From Mesorhizobium sp. CAU 1732 (GTDB lineage Bacteria > Pseudomonadota > Alphaproteobacteria > Rhizobiales > Rhizobiaceae): a stretch of 64,000 bases of DNA. Both the position numbers and the translations under genes were made by a program. This document shows, piece after piece, positions 57,195 through 64,000 of this stretch. Position 1 is the stretch's first letter. Every line of letters begins with the position of its first letter. Below the pieces are notes generated by a model. The model ran no database searches, had not been told where the DNA came from, and saw only the letters and a program-made list of their open reading frames with translations. The stretch lies in contig NZ_JBDQQR010000001.1 in NCBI RefSeq assembly GCF_039888675.1, positions 186,001 to 250,000 on the forward strand, in the 5' to 3' direction.

Positions 57195-57776
57195 ATGCCA
57201 TCGGTTCCGGAACGCGAGTCGCGGAGGCGGTCGCCCGAGAGAGATGAGATCGTCGAACTCATCCCCGCGCTTCGCGCCTTTGCACGAACCTTCTACCGCG
57301 ATACGACCGATGCGGACGATCTCGTCCAGGAAACGCTGACGCGGGCGCTGGGCGCCATCCACCAGTTCAACGCCGGTACGAGCATGAAATCGTGGCTGTT
57401 CACGATTATGCGCAACACGTTTTACACCAAGGTGAAGGTGTCGAATCGCGAGGCGCCGGGAAGTGCCGACTGCGTGTCGGGACGGTTGAGCACGGATGCG
57501 ACGCAGGAATGGTCAGCGCGTGGCCGCGAGGTCGCCACGGCGATCCAGCGCCTGCCCGCCGAACAGCGCGAGGTCATCATGCTCATCGGCGTCCTGGGCG
57601 TCTCCTACGAGGAAGCCGTGGACATCTGCGGTTGCGCGATGGGCACGATCAAGAGCCGGCTCAACAGGGCGCGCACGCGTCTGCTGAAGGAACTCGACGA
57701 GGCGTCGGCCTCAAGCTCGGTCGAGAAGCTGGAAACGTTTCCCGTCACATCGCCGGGGCGCACGGACGCCGCCTGA
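57195..57776 (+). CDS. ECF-family RNA polymerase sigma factor
   Basis: A 193-residue ECF sigma. Region 2 reads LIPALRAFARTFYRDTTDADDLVQETLTRAL (DDLVQE signature), then SMKSWLFTIMRNTFYTKVK, and region 4 is LPAEQREVIMLIGVLGVSYEEAVDICGCAMGTIKSRLNRAR (each quoted in part). No anti-sigma gene is recognised beside it. It is preceded by an exact GGAAC-N16-CGTT promoter, so it is under general stress control and could amplify or branch the response; it need not be EcfG itself. ATG 57195 has AGGGAGA upstream. Confidence 0.9.
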   Translation: MPSVPERESRRRSPERDEIVELIPALRAFARTFYRDTTDADDLVQETLTRALGAIHQFNAGTSMKSWLFTIMRNTFYTKVKVSNREAPGSADCVSGRLSTDATQEWSARGREVATAIQRLPAEQREVIMLIGVLGVSYEEAVDICGCAMGTIKSRLNRARTRLLKELDEASASSSVEKLETFPVTSPGRTDAA

Positions 57777-57820
57777 TTCCCCGGGCTGGTCGTCGCCGAC
57801 CATAGCGATTTTGTTCCTGC

Positions 57821-58231
57821 TCAGGGCTCGACGTGCCGCCGCACCGTGAAGCGCACAGGGTTCGTTTCGGGGTCTGCCTGGAAGACGAATGTACCCCGGC
57901 GCACAGAGCGGCCCGGCACGTAATCGAATTCGAGGCTTGTGTCCGCGTCGCCAGCATTCTCCTGCAATCCGGCGATTTCGACATTGGAGGCCGTCTCGTC
58001 GCCGGTGTTCGTCACCGCCACGGTGACATGAAAGCCGTCGTCGTGGCGCTCGCTTCGTTCCATGACGATCGCAAATGACGGTGGCTCGCCGTCCAGAAAC
58101 AGCGCCTCATAGGCAAGATAGAGCATCATGGCCAAGACGAGCACCCCCGAGGCGATGCCGACGACCCATTCGATGCCGCGCCCTCCCTCGCGGGGATGTG
58201 TTGCAGGTGATTGCTTGGCGGGTTTTGGCAT
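57821..58231 (-). CDS. TIGR02588-family membrane protein
   Basis: A 136-residue protein with an N-terminal anchor helix (WVVGIASGVLVLAMMLYLAYEAL) and an extracytoplasmic Ig-like domain (FAIVMERSERHDDGFHVTVAVTNTGDETASNVEI, quoted to its VAVTNTGDETASNVEI core). This is the TIGR02588 pattern, nearly always paired with TIGR02587. Function unknown. Eight bases after the end of its partner. In other Rhizobiales the pair belongs to the stress regulon. Confidence 0.82.
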   Translation of the reverse strand: MPKPAKQSPATHPREGGRGIEWVVGIASGVLVLAMMLYLAYEALFLDGEPPSFAIVMERSERHDDGFHVTVAVTNTGDETASNVEIAGLQENAGDADTSLEFDYVPGRSVRRGTFVFQADPETNPVRFTVRRHVEP

Positions 58232-58239
58232 CTTGCGCT

Positions 58240-59076
58240 CTACAGGATGAGGCGTGCGGCGGCGGCGCCGATCGCGGATGGAAAGGCGAGCACGATGGTC
58301 GCGAACGCCGTCATGTGAAACGCGTTCCCGTCCGTTCGCCCGAACAGCCATAGGACGAGAAGGCTGATCGTGATGGCTATGACGTAGCCGGGCAGCGTCA
58401 GCCGTACGAAGCCGCTCCACCAAGGATCGTCGGGCCCGACTTCGCTTCCGCCGGCAAAACCGAGCGAGAAGACGAAGGCGTGCATGATCCCCAGGGAGAG
58501 CACCACCAGCGCCAGCGCATGCCACGAGGTCATCTGGTACGAGATCAGGATCATCTCCTCGGTCGGCGCGACGTTGAAGCCGAGGAACAGTGCCCCCACC
58601 GCCATCAGGAAAAGCTCGCCCCAATAGCCTTCCTCGCGTTCGCCGGTCTCGTCGTCCTCGCTGCGCCCAAGCTGGCTGCGCGCGAGAAGCGCGCCGATCG
58701 CGGCCGGCACGGTCTGCAACGCGATCTTGCCGACGATCTCATCCAGGGACATGTCGGGCGTGATCACGCCGAAGATGCAGAGAACCGTCGAGGAAACGAG
58801 CGCGCCGATCCCCAGCGCGATCAGGCTATCCAGAAAATCGCCGCCCCAACTCCTGCTGTCCTCGAAGCCGATCTGGCGTGAAAGCCCCATCAGAAGCGGG
58901 AACGTCAGGGCGAACAGGACGAGCAGACGAAGCCGGTCCATGTAGAAACCGAGCCACCACATCTCCATCGTCATGAGGATGGGCAGCGAAAAGACGACCG
59001 CACCGCCCGCCGCACGGCCGAGGTCACGCCATGGCTTGGCAGCACGAGATCGTTCGGAGGGAGTTTTTTTCACCAC
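58240..59076 (-). CDS. TIGR02587-family integral membrane protein
   Basis: A 278-residue protein with about seven hydrophobic helices; LRLLVLFALTFPLLMGLSRQIGFEDSRS and ALFLGFNVAPTEEMILISYQMTSWHALALV (in parts: FNVAPTEEMILISYQMTSWH) are the family landmarks. Role unknown. The start is GTG 59076. A GGAAC-N16-TGTT element 58 bases upstream suggests stress control. Confidence 0.82.
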   Translation of the reverse strand: MVKKTPSERSRAAKPWRDLGRAAGGAVVFSLPILMTMEMWWLGFYMDRLRLLVLFALTFPLLMGLSRQIGFEDSRSWGGDFLDSLIALGIGALVSSTVLCIFGVITPDMSLDEIVGKIALQTVPAAIGALLARSQLGRSEDDETGEREEGYWGELFLMAVGALFLGFNVAPTEEMILISYQMTSWHALALVVLSLGIMHAFVFSLGFAGGSEVGPDDPWWSGFVRLTLPGYVIAITISLLVLWLFGRTDGNAFHMTAFATIVLAFPSAIGAAAARLIL

Positions 59077-59133
59077 TGGATAGCCGAAAATCTGGAGCGG
59101 AACCGGCCGTCACGCGACGTGCCGCGCCCCAGA

Positions 59134-59158
59134 AACAGCCGGGACTGAAAACCGTTCC
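59134..59158 (-). promoter_or_regulatory. Possible EcfG-type promoter of the TIGR02587-TIGR02588 pair
   Basis: Minus strand GGAAC (59158-59154), 16-base spacer, TGTT (59137-59134). The GTT core is kept, the first base deviates. Confidence 0.45.
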
Positions 59159-59354
59159 ATCCTGCACCGGTGAAGGCCTATTGGTCGGCGGTGCGGCCCG
59201 GGTAACGGGACAAAAGGTGGTCTTGTTCCGTCAAGGTCGGGCGAACCAGCCGGGCGTTTGCCGACGATGAAGAGGCCCGGCCCAATCACCGGCATCGTCC
59301 GGGGGGGAACCATCGAACCCGTTGATGCATTCTTCGAAGAAGCCGGGGAGCGCC

Positions 59355-61625
59355 ATGAGCATCAGGACACTTCGCAGGGACTATCTCACCAAGCCGATCT
59401 TCAGATGGGCCGGCGGTGTGATGCCGCCGATTTCGGACACCGAGCGCGACGCGATCGACGCGGGCACGGTGTGGTGGGACGGCGAACTCTTCACCGGCAA
59501 TCCCGACTGGAACCAGCTTCTGGCGATGCCGCCGGCACGTCTTTCGGCCGAAGAGCAGGCGTTCATTGACGGCCCGGTCCGCCAGCTCTGCGCGATGATC
59601 GACGATTGGAAGATCGTCTGGGAAGACCGCGACCTTCCGCCCGAAGTCTGGCGGTTCATGCGCGAGCAGAAATTCTTCGGCATGATCATTCCGAAGACAT
59701 ATGGCGGGCTTGGTTTCTCCAACACGATGCATTCGGAAGTCGTGCGGACCGTGTCGTCGGCGAGCGTCGTGGCCGGCGTGACCGTGATGGTCCCGAATTC
59801 GCTCGGGCCGGGCGAATTGCTGATGCATTTCGGCACCGACGAGCAGCGCGACCATTGGTTGCCGCGCCTTGCCGATGGGTCCGAGATTCCGTGCTTCGGC
59901 CTGACGTCCGAGGATGCGGGGTCGGACGCGGCCGCGATGACGGATTCGGGCGTCGTGGAATGGGGCGAGCACGAGGGCGAGCGCGTTCTCGGCATCCGCC
60001 TGAACTTCCACAAGCGCTATATCACGCTCGGCCCTGTCGCGACGGTGATGGGTCTCGCCTTCAAGATGCACGACCCGGAAAACCTGCTGGGTCGCGGCAA
60101 GGAACTCGGGATCACAGTGGCGCTGCTGCCGACGTCGACGCCGGGCGTCAGCCACGGCGAACGGCACATTCCGCAATTCACCCACTTCCAGAACGGCCCG
60201 CTCTACGGCAAGGACGTGTTCATCCCGCTCGACTGGATTCTGGGCGGGCAGAAGCAGATCGGGCAGGGCTGGAAGATGCTGATGACGGCGCTTGCCGCCG
60301 GTCGCGGCATCTCGCTGCCGTCCCAATCCGCCGCCTCGGCTGCGATGTGCGCGCGCGCCACCGGTGCCTATGCGCGGGTGCGCAGCCAGTTCAACGTGCA
60401 TATCGGCATGTTTGAGGGCATTCGCGAGCACCTCGCCGACATCGCGGCCAACGCCTATCTGATCGACGCCGCGCGCCGGCTGACGGTCGCCGCGCTCGAT
60501 GCCGGCCACAAGCCGTCGGTCGTCTCCGCAATCATGAAGTTCCACGCCACCGACCGCATGCGCCGCTCGATCGAGAAGGCCATGGATATCCATGGCGGCA
60601 AGGCGGTCATCGACGGCCCCAAGAACTATATGGGCGGACAGTACCGGTCGGTCCCGATCGGCATCACGGTCGAGGGCGCGAACATCCTGACGCGGAACTT
60701 GATGATCTTCGGCCAGGGAGCGATCCGCTCGCATCCCTTTATGCTCGAGGAATTGCTGGCGCTCTCCGACGAGGACAAGGAGCGTGGGCTCGACGCGTTC
60801 GATCGCAACTTCTGGCGCCATGCCGGTCACGCGTTGAAGAACGTCTTCCGGTCAATCGGGCGGGGCTGGACGGGCGGGCGCGTCGGGCCGGCACCTGATG
60901 GCGCGGCGCTCTCGCATCACTGGAAAAGCCTGTCGCGCCATGCAGCGGCGTTCGCGCTCTTGTCCGATCTCGCTCTGCTGACCCTGGGTGGGGAGCTCAA
61001 GCGCAAGGAGATGCTGTCGGCGCGCCTTGGCGATATCCTGTCCGAACTCTATCTTCTCGGCGCGGTTCTGAAGCGCTTCGAGGATGAGGGGCGCGTCGAG
61101 GAAGACGAGCCGATCGTCGATTACATCATGCTGCGCGGCAATGAGCGCATCGCGGTCGCGTTCGACGGCGTGCTGCAAAATCTTCCGGCGCGCTGGGCGG
61201 CATGGGCGGTTCGGATCGTCGCATTCCCGTTCGGCATCGCGCACAGGGCGCCCCCGGATCGCCTGACCAATCAGGTGGCGGAGATGTTGCTGCGGCCGTC
61301 GGCCCAGCGCGACCGGCTGACGCCCGGCATTTATCTGGGCGAGGGGCGCGAGGATCATGCTCTGGCGCATCTCGAAGAGGCGTTCCGCCTCGTGGTGGCC
61401 GTGGAGCCGATCGAGAAGAAGATGCGGGATGCCAAGCTGCGTGATGCGACTGCCGCACGCGACGCCGGCGTGATCAGTGCGGCCGAGTTCGACCAGCTTG
61501 CGACTGCGAAAGCGGCTGCGGATCGCTTGATCGCGGTCGATGCGTTTCCGATGGAGGACGTCTCGCCGATCGCCGCGCAACATCGCAAAAGCGCGGGGGC
61601 GGCCAGGCGCGAAGCGGCCGAATAA
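59355..61625 (+). CDS. fadE: Acyl-CoA dehydrogenase FadE
   Basis: A 756-residue FadE, first enzyme of beta-oxidation. The flavin domain spans about 60-450: SLGPGELLMHFGTDEQRDHWLPRLADG, CFGLTSEDAGSDAA (FAD signature) and the catalytic region near MDIHGGKAVIDGPKNYMGG. The C-terminal 270 residues are the DUF1974 extension specific to FadE. ATG 59355 with GGGGAG ahead is used. It is alone and converges with aglK. Confidence 0.94.
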   Translation: MSIRTLRRDYLTKPIFRWAGGVMPPISDTERDAIDAGTVWWDGELFTGNPDWNQLLAMPPARLSAEEQAFIDGPVRQLCAMIDDWKIVWEDRDLPPEVWRFMREQKFFGMIIPKTYGGLGFSNTMHSEVVRTVSSASVVAGVTVMVPNSLGPGELLMHFGTDEQRDHWLPRLADGSEIPCFGLTSEDAGSDAAAMTDSGVVEWGEHEGERVLGIRLNFHKRYITLGPVATVMGLAFKMHDPENLLGRGKELGITVALLPTSTPGVSHGERHIPQFTHFQNGPLYGKDVFIPLDWILGGQKQIGQGWKMLMTALAAGRGISLPSQSAASAAMCARATGAYARVRSQFNVHIGMFEGIREHLADIAANAYLIDAARRLTVAALDAGHKPSVVSAIMKFHATDRMRRSIEKAMDIHGGKAVIDGPKNYMGGQYRSVPIGITVEGANILTRNLMIFGQGAIRSHPFMLEELLALSDEDKERGLDAFDRNFWRHAGHALKNVFRSIGRGWTGGRVGPAPDGAALSHHWKSLSRHAAAFALLSDLALLTLGGELKRKEMLSARLGDILSELYLLGAVLKRFEDEGRVEEDEPIVDYIMLRGNERIAVAFDGVLQNLPARWAAWAVRIVAFPFGIAHRAPPDRLTNQVAEMLLRPSAQRDRLTPGIYLGEGREDHALAHLEEAFRLVVAVEPIEKKMRDAKLRDATAARDAGVISAAEFDQLATAKAAADRLIAVDAFPMEDVSPIAAQHRKSAGAARREAAE

Positions 61626-61636
61626 TTCAGCCAAGC

Positions 61637-62755
61637 CTACTCGGCGGCGATCGCAAGCCGCTCGCGCTCGAAGGACAGTCCATCGCCGTCGAAGATGTGG
61701 AGGTTTGCCGGGTCCGCCGTGAGCCTGATGGTCGAGCCGCGTTCCACCGGCGCATTGCCGGGCATCTTCGCCACGATTGGCTCTCCGTCGCGTCCGAGCT
61801 CGATGTAAAGCAATTGGACCTCTCCGAGCTGCTCGACATAGTCGACCGTGCCCTCGAACAGGATACCCCCATCTGCGTCGGTGGCGATCTTCAAATCCTC
61901 CGGTCTCACGCCGAAGCTGATGTCCGCGCCCGTCGCCGTTTCGGGCGTCAGCGTCGGCACGTGCGCGACGACACCGCCCGCAAGCCGCACCGCAGTCGGA
62001 CCGCCCGCCCGCTCGACTTTCGCTGGAAGGATGTTCATCGCAGGCGAGCCGATGAACTGCGCCACGAACAGATTGCCCGGCTTGCAATACAGATCCATCG
62101 GAGTGCCGACTTGCTCGATATGGCCGTCCTTGAGCACGACGATCCGGTCGGCGAGCGTCATCGCCTCGACCTGATCGTGGGTGACGTAGATCATCGTCGT
62201 GTTGGGCATGGACTCCTTGAGCTTGGCGATCTCCAGGCGTGTCGCGACGCGCAGCGCGGCATCGAGGTTCGAAAGCGGTTCGTCGAACAGGAAGACCTTC
62301 GGATTGCGCACGATCGCGCGGCCGATCGCGACGCGCTGCCGCTGGCCGCCCGACAACGCCTTCGGCAGGCGGTCGAGATACTTCGTCAGTTGCAGGATTT
62401 CGGCGGCCTGGTTTACGCGCGCATCGATATCGGCCTTGCTCGCCTTGGCGATCTTCATGCCGAAGGCCATGTTGTCGTAGACCGTCATGTGCGGATAGAG
62501 CGCGTAGGACTGGAACACCATCGCGATGCCGCGTTTCGACGGCGGTACGTCGTTCACCACCTCGCCGTCGATCGAAAGCGTGCCGCCGCTGATCTCCTCC
62601 AGCCCCGCTATGGTGCGCAGCAGCGTGGACTTCCCGCAGCCCGACGGCCCGACGAAGACAATGAACTCGCCCGACTTGATGTCGAGATCGATGCCGTGAA
62701 GGATTTCCAGATTGCCATAGGCTTTCCTGACATCCTTGAGCAGTAGATCTGCCAT
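61637..62755 (-). CDS. aglK: Alpha-glucoside ABC transporter ATPase
   Basis: A 372-residue carbohydrate-type ATPase: Walker [32 protein letters not shown] (in part YALYPHMTVYDNMAFG), signature [14 protein letters not shown], Walker B VFLFDEPLSNLD, H-loop YVTHDQVEAMT and two TOBE regions. UgpC/MsmK/AglK type. Its neighbour alpha-glucosidase makes AglK the best name; other agl genes lie beyond the window. Confidence 0.88.
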   Translation of the reverse strand: MADLLLKDVRKAYGNLEILHGIDLDIKSGEFIVFVGPSGCGKSTLLRTIAGLEEISGGTLSIDGEVVNDVPPSKRGIAMVFQSYALYPHMTVYDNMAFGMKIAKASKADIDARVNQAAEILQLTKYLDRLPKALSGGQRQRVAIGRAIVRNPKVFLFDEPLSNLDAALRVATRLEIAKLKESMPNTTMIYVTHDQVEAMTLADRIVVLKDGHIEQVGTPMDLYCKPGNLFVAQFIGSPAMNILPAKVERAGGPTAVRLAGGVVAHVPTLTPETATGADISFGVRPEDLKIATDADGGILFEGTVDYVEQLGEVQLLYIELGRDGEPIVAKMPGNAPVERGSTIRLTADPANLHIFDGDGLSFERERLAIAAE

Positions 62756-62813
62756 GCTTCCCTCCCGTCGGGCCGCATCCGGTTGACCCGGATCTGGCGG
62801 CGTTCAGTCTCGT

Positions 62814-64000
62814 TCAGGCGATCCGTCCGAACCAGGCGCCGTAGCTGCCCAGCACGATCTTTCCGTCCGCAGTCGTTCCTTCGAAACCGTGGCCGGGCAT
62901 CGACACGGCATTGATGCCGTCGCCAAGGATGACGGAACCCGAGCCGGCACCCAGATTGAACGCGCACAGGATCTGCTCGTTGTTGTGCTTGCGCGTGAAG
63001 GCAACGATATCGCCCTCCGTCTCGATGAAGCTGATCGACCCTTTCGACAGCGCCGGATGCGCGGCGCGGAACGACAGCATGCGGCGGTAATGTTCGAGCA
63101 CCGACGTTTCGTCGCCGGCCTGGGTGTTGACCGACAGGGTGATGTGTTCGGCGGGAACCGGCAGCCACGGCTTGGTCGTCGAGAAGCCGGCATTGGCGGT
63201 GTTCGAATCCCACGTCATCGGCGTGCGGCAGCCGTCACGCCCCTTGAACTCCGGCCAGAACCGGATGCCGTAGGGGTCATGCAAATCCTCGAAAGCGAGA
63301 TCGGCCTCGGGCAGGCCGAGTTCCTCACCCTGATAGATGCAGACCGAGCCGCGCAGCGACATCAAAAGCGCCGAGATCACCTTCAGATAGGCGTTGCGAT
63401 CCTCCTCGCTGGCCGCCCAGCGCGATGCATGCCGCATCACGTCGTGGTTGGAGAATGCCCAGCACGACCAGCCGTCCTTGGCGACCGCGCCGAACGTTTC
63501 GAGCACGGTGCGGACCCGTGATGCGCTGATCTTGTCGGGCGCCAAAAAGTCGAACGAGTAGCACATGTGAACGAGATCATCGCCGGATGTGTAGTCGGCT
63601 ACGACCTGCAAGCCCCGCTGCGCGTCGCCGACCTCGCCGACCGCTGCCGCAGCCGGGTAGTCGTCGAGCAGCGCGCGAAAACGGCGCAGGAACGCGATGT
63701 TTTCCGGCCGGCTCTTGTCGTGGAGATGGTCCTGCCAGTTGTAGGGATTGACCGCCGGCGCGGTCGAGTAATCGCGATCCTCGACCGCGAGCGGCGGATT
63801 GTTCTCGAGCCCCTGGCTGTGGAAATAGAAGTTGATCGTGTCGAGGCGGAAGCCATCGACGCCGCGTTCCAGCCAGAAGCGCGTCGCGTCGAGAAGTGCG
63901 TCCTGAACCTGCGCGTTGTGGAAATTCAGGTCCGGCTGCTCGGCCAGGAAATTGTGCATGTAATATTGCTGGCGGCGCGTATCCCACGTCCAGGCCGACC
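62814..64000 (-). CDS. aglA: Alpha-glucosidase, GH13 (C-terminal part, cut by window edge)
   Basis: Continues beyond the right edge; 395 residues are visible. WLERGVDGFRLDTINFYF is the nucleophile motif (D in FRLDT), AVGEVGD the acid/base region and FSNHDVMRHA the third catalytic area (NHD), all GH13. FDFLAPD and IYQGEELGLPEADL follow. It hydrolyses alpha-glucosides such as sucrose, maltose or trehalulose. The visible SAWTWDTRRQQYYMHNF is also typical. Next to aglK. Confidence 0.92.
   Translation of the reverse strand, partial: SAWTWDTRRQQYYMHNFLAEQPDLNFHNAQVQDALLDATRFWLERGVDGFRLDTINFYFHSQGLENNPPLAVEDRDYSTAPAVNPYNWQDHLHDKSRPENIAFLRRFRALLDDYPAAAAVGEVGDAQRGLQVVADYTSGDDLVHMCYSFDFLAPDKISASRVRTVLETFGAVAKDGWSCWAFSNHDVMRHASRWAASEEDRNAYLKVISALLMSLRGSVCIYQGEELGLPEADLAFEDLHDPYGIRFWPEFKGRDGCRTPMTWDSNTANAGFSTTKPWLPVPAEHITLSVNTQAGDETSVLEHYRRMLSFRAAHPALSKGSISFIETEGDIVAFTRKHNNEQILCAFNLGAGSGSVILGDGINAVSMPGHGFEGTTADGKIVLGSYGAWFGRIA

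Noticed and set aside
59310..59345. GGAAC...CGTT near the fadE start
   Set aside because: Spacing is only about nine bases, incompatible with an EcfG-type promoter.
59286..60830. 514-codon minus-strand frame opposite fadE
   Set aside because: Antisense to clear FadE motifs; no domain of its own.

Overview
The window reads as chromosome of a GC-rich alphaproteobacterium, most likely Hyphomicrobiales (Rhizobiales). Signs are the near-continuous aroA-cmk-rpsA block with a CP4-like class II EPSP synthase, the FYDLN-type acidic protein, TIGR02587/TIGR02588 membrane proteins, an AglK/AglA alpha-glucoside end, Zur-controlled zinc genes, and GGAAC-N16-CGTT promoters typical of the alphaproteobacterial general stress response. 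The exact genus cannot be read from the sequence.

Region 1 (1-8.47 kb) is the right end of an integrated element lodged at the 3' end of tRNA-Leu(CAG). Its tyrosine integrase faces the tRNA. Inside are a lambda-like immunity switch (S24 repressor, divergent Cro-like gene, five repeats of one operator), a primase fragment, its own sliding clamp (DnaN), SSB, an HNH protein, an HD hydrolase and several unknown small genes. One of these unknown proteins ends like an SSB tail. No structural phage or conjugation genes are visible; the left end is outside the window.

Region 2 (8.6-26.2 kb) is core chromosome: gpmA-dapB-ABC exporter-glk-mgsA, a VapBC pair, mepA, queG, a GST, uppP, TauE/SafE, an NDUFA9-like protein, an NhaD-like antiporter, and a CecR-type TetR/HlyD/ABC-2 exporter operon governed by a 30-bp perfect palindrome. 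A 0.9-kb repeat zone (26.25-27.17 kb) with large imperfect hairpins follows.

Region 3 (27.2-40 kb) holds a zinc-scarcity module (zur-znuB-znuC, znuA, aztD, COG0523 GTPase) with two matching Zur-box dyads, then an acetylpolyamine-amidohydrolase-like enzyme, an amidohydrolase and a polyamine ABC transporter (potA-potB-potC-potD type).

Region 4 (40-50.7 kb) carries csbD, an Ldh2-type dehydrogenase, DoxX, an RTX calcium-binding protein beside an AT-rich island, rpsA and cmk, then rhuM and an atypical SDR inserted before aroA, a TIGR02300 protein and tRNA-Ala(GGC).

Region 5 (50.9-59.1 kb) is the most coherent system: two Ku genes converging around LigD, a 3-methyladenine glycosylase, small stress genes, an ECF sigma factor and the TIGR02587/TIGR02588 pair. 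Most transcription units here, plus csbD at 40 kb, are preceded by GGAAC-N16/17-(C/G/T)GTT promoters, suggesting one stress regulon for double-strand-break repair. Region 6 (59.3-64 kb) has fadE and the end of an alpha-glucoside operon (aglK and a partial alpha-glucosidase).
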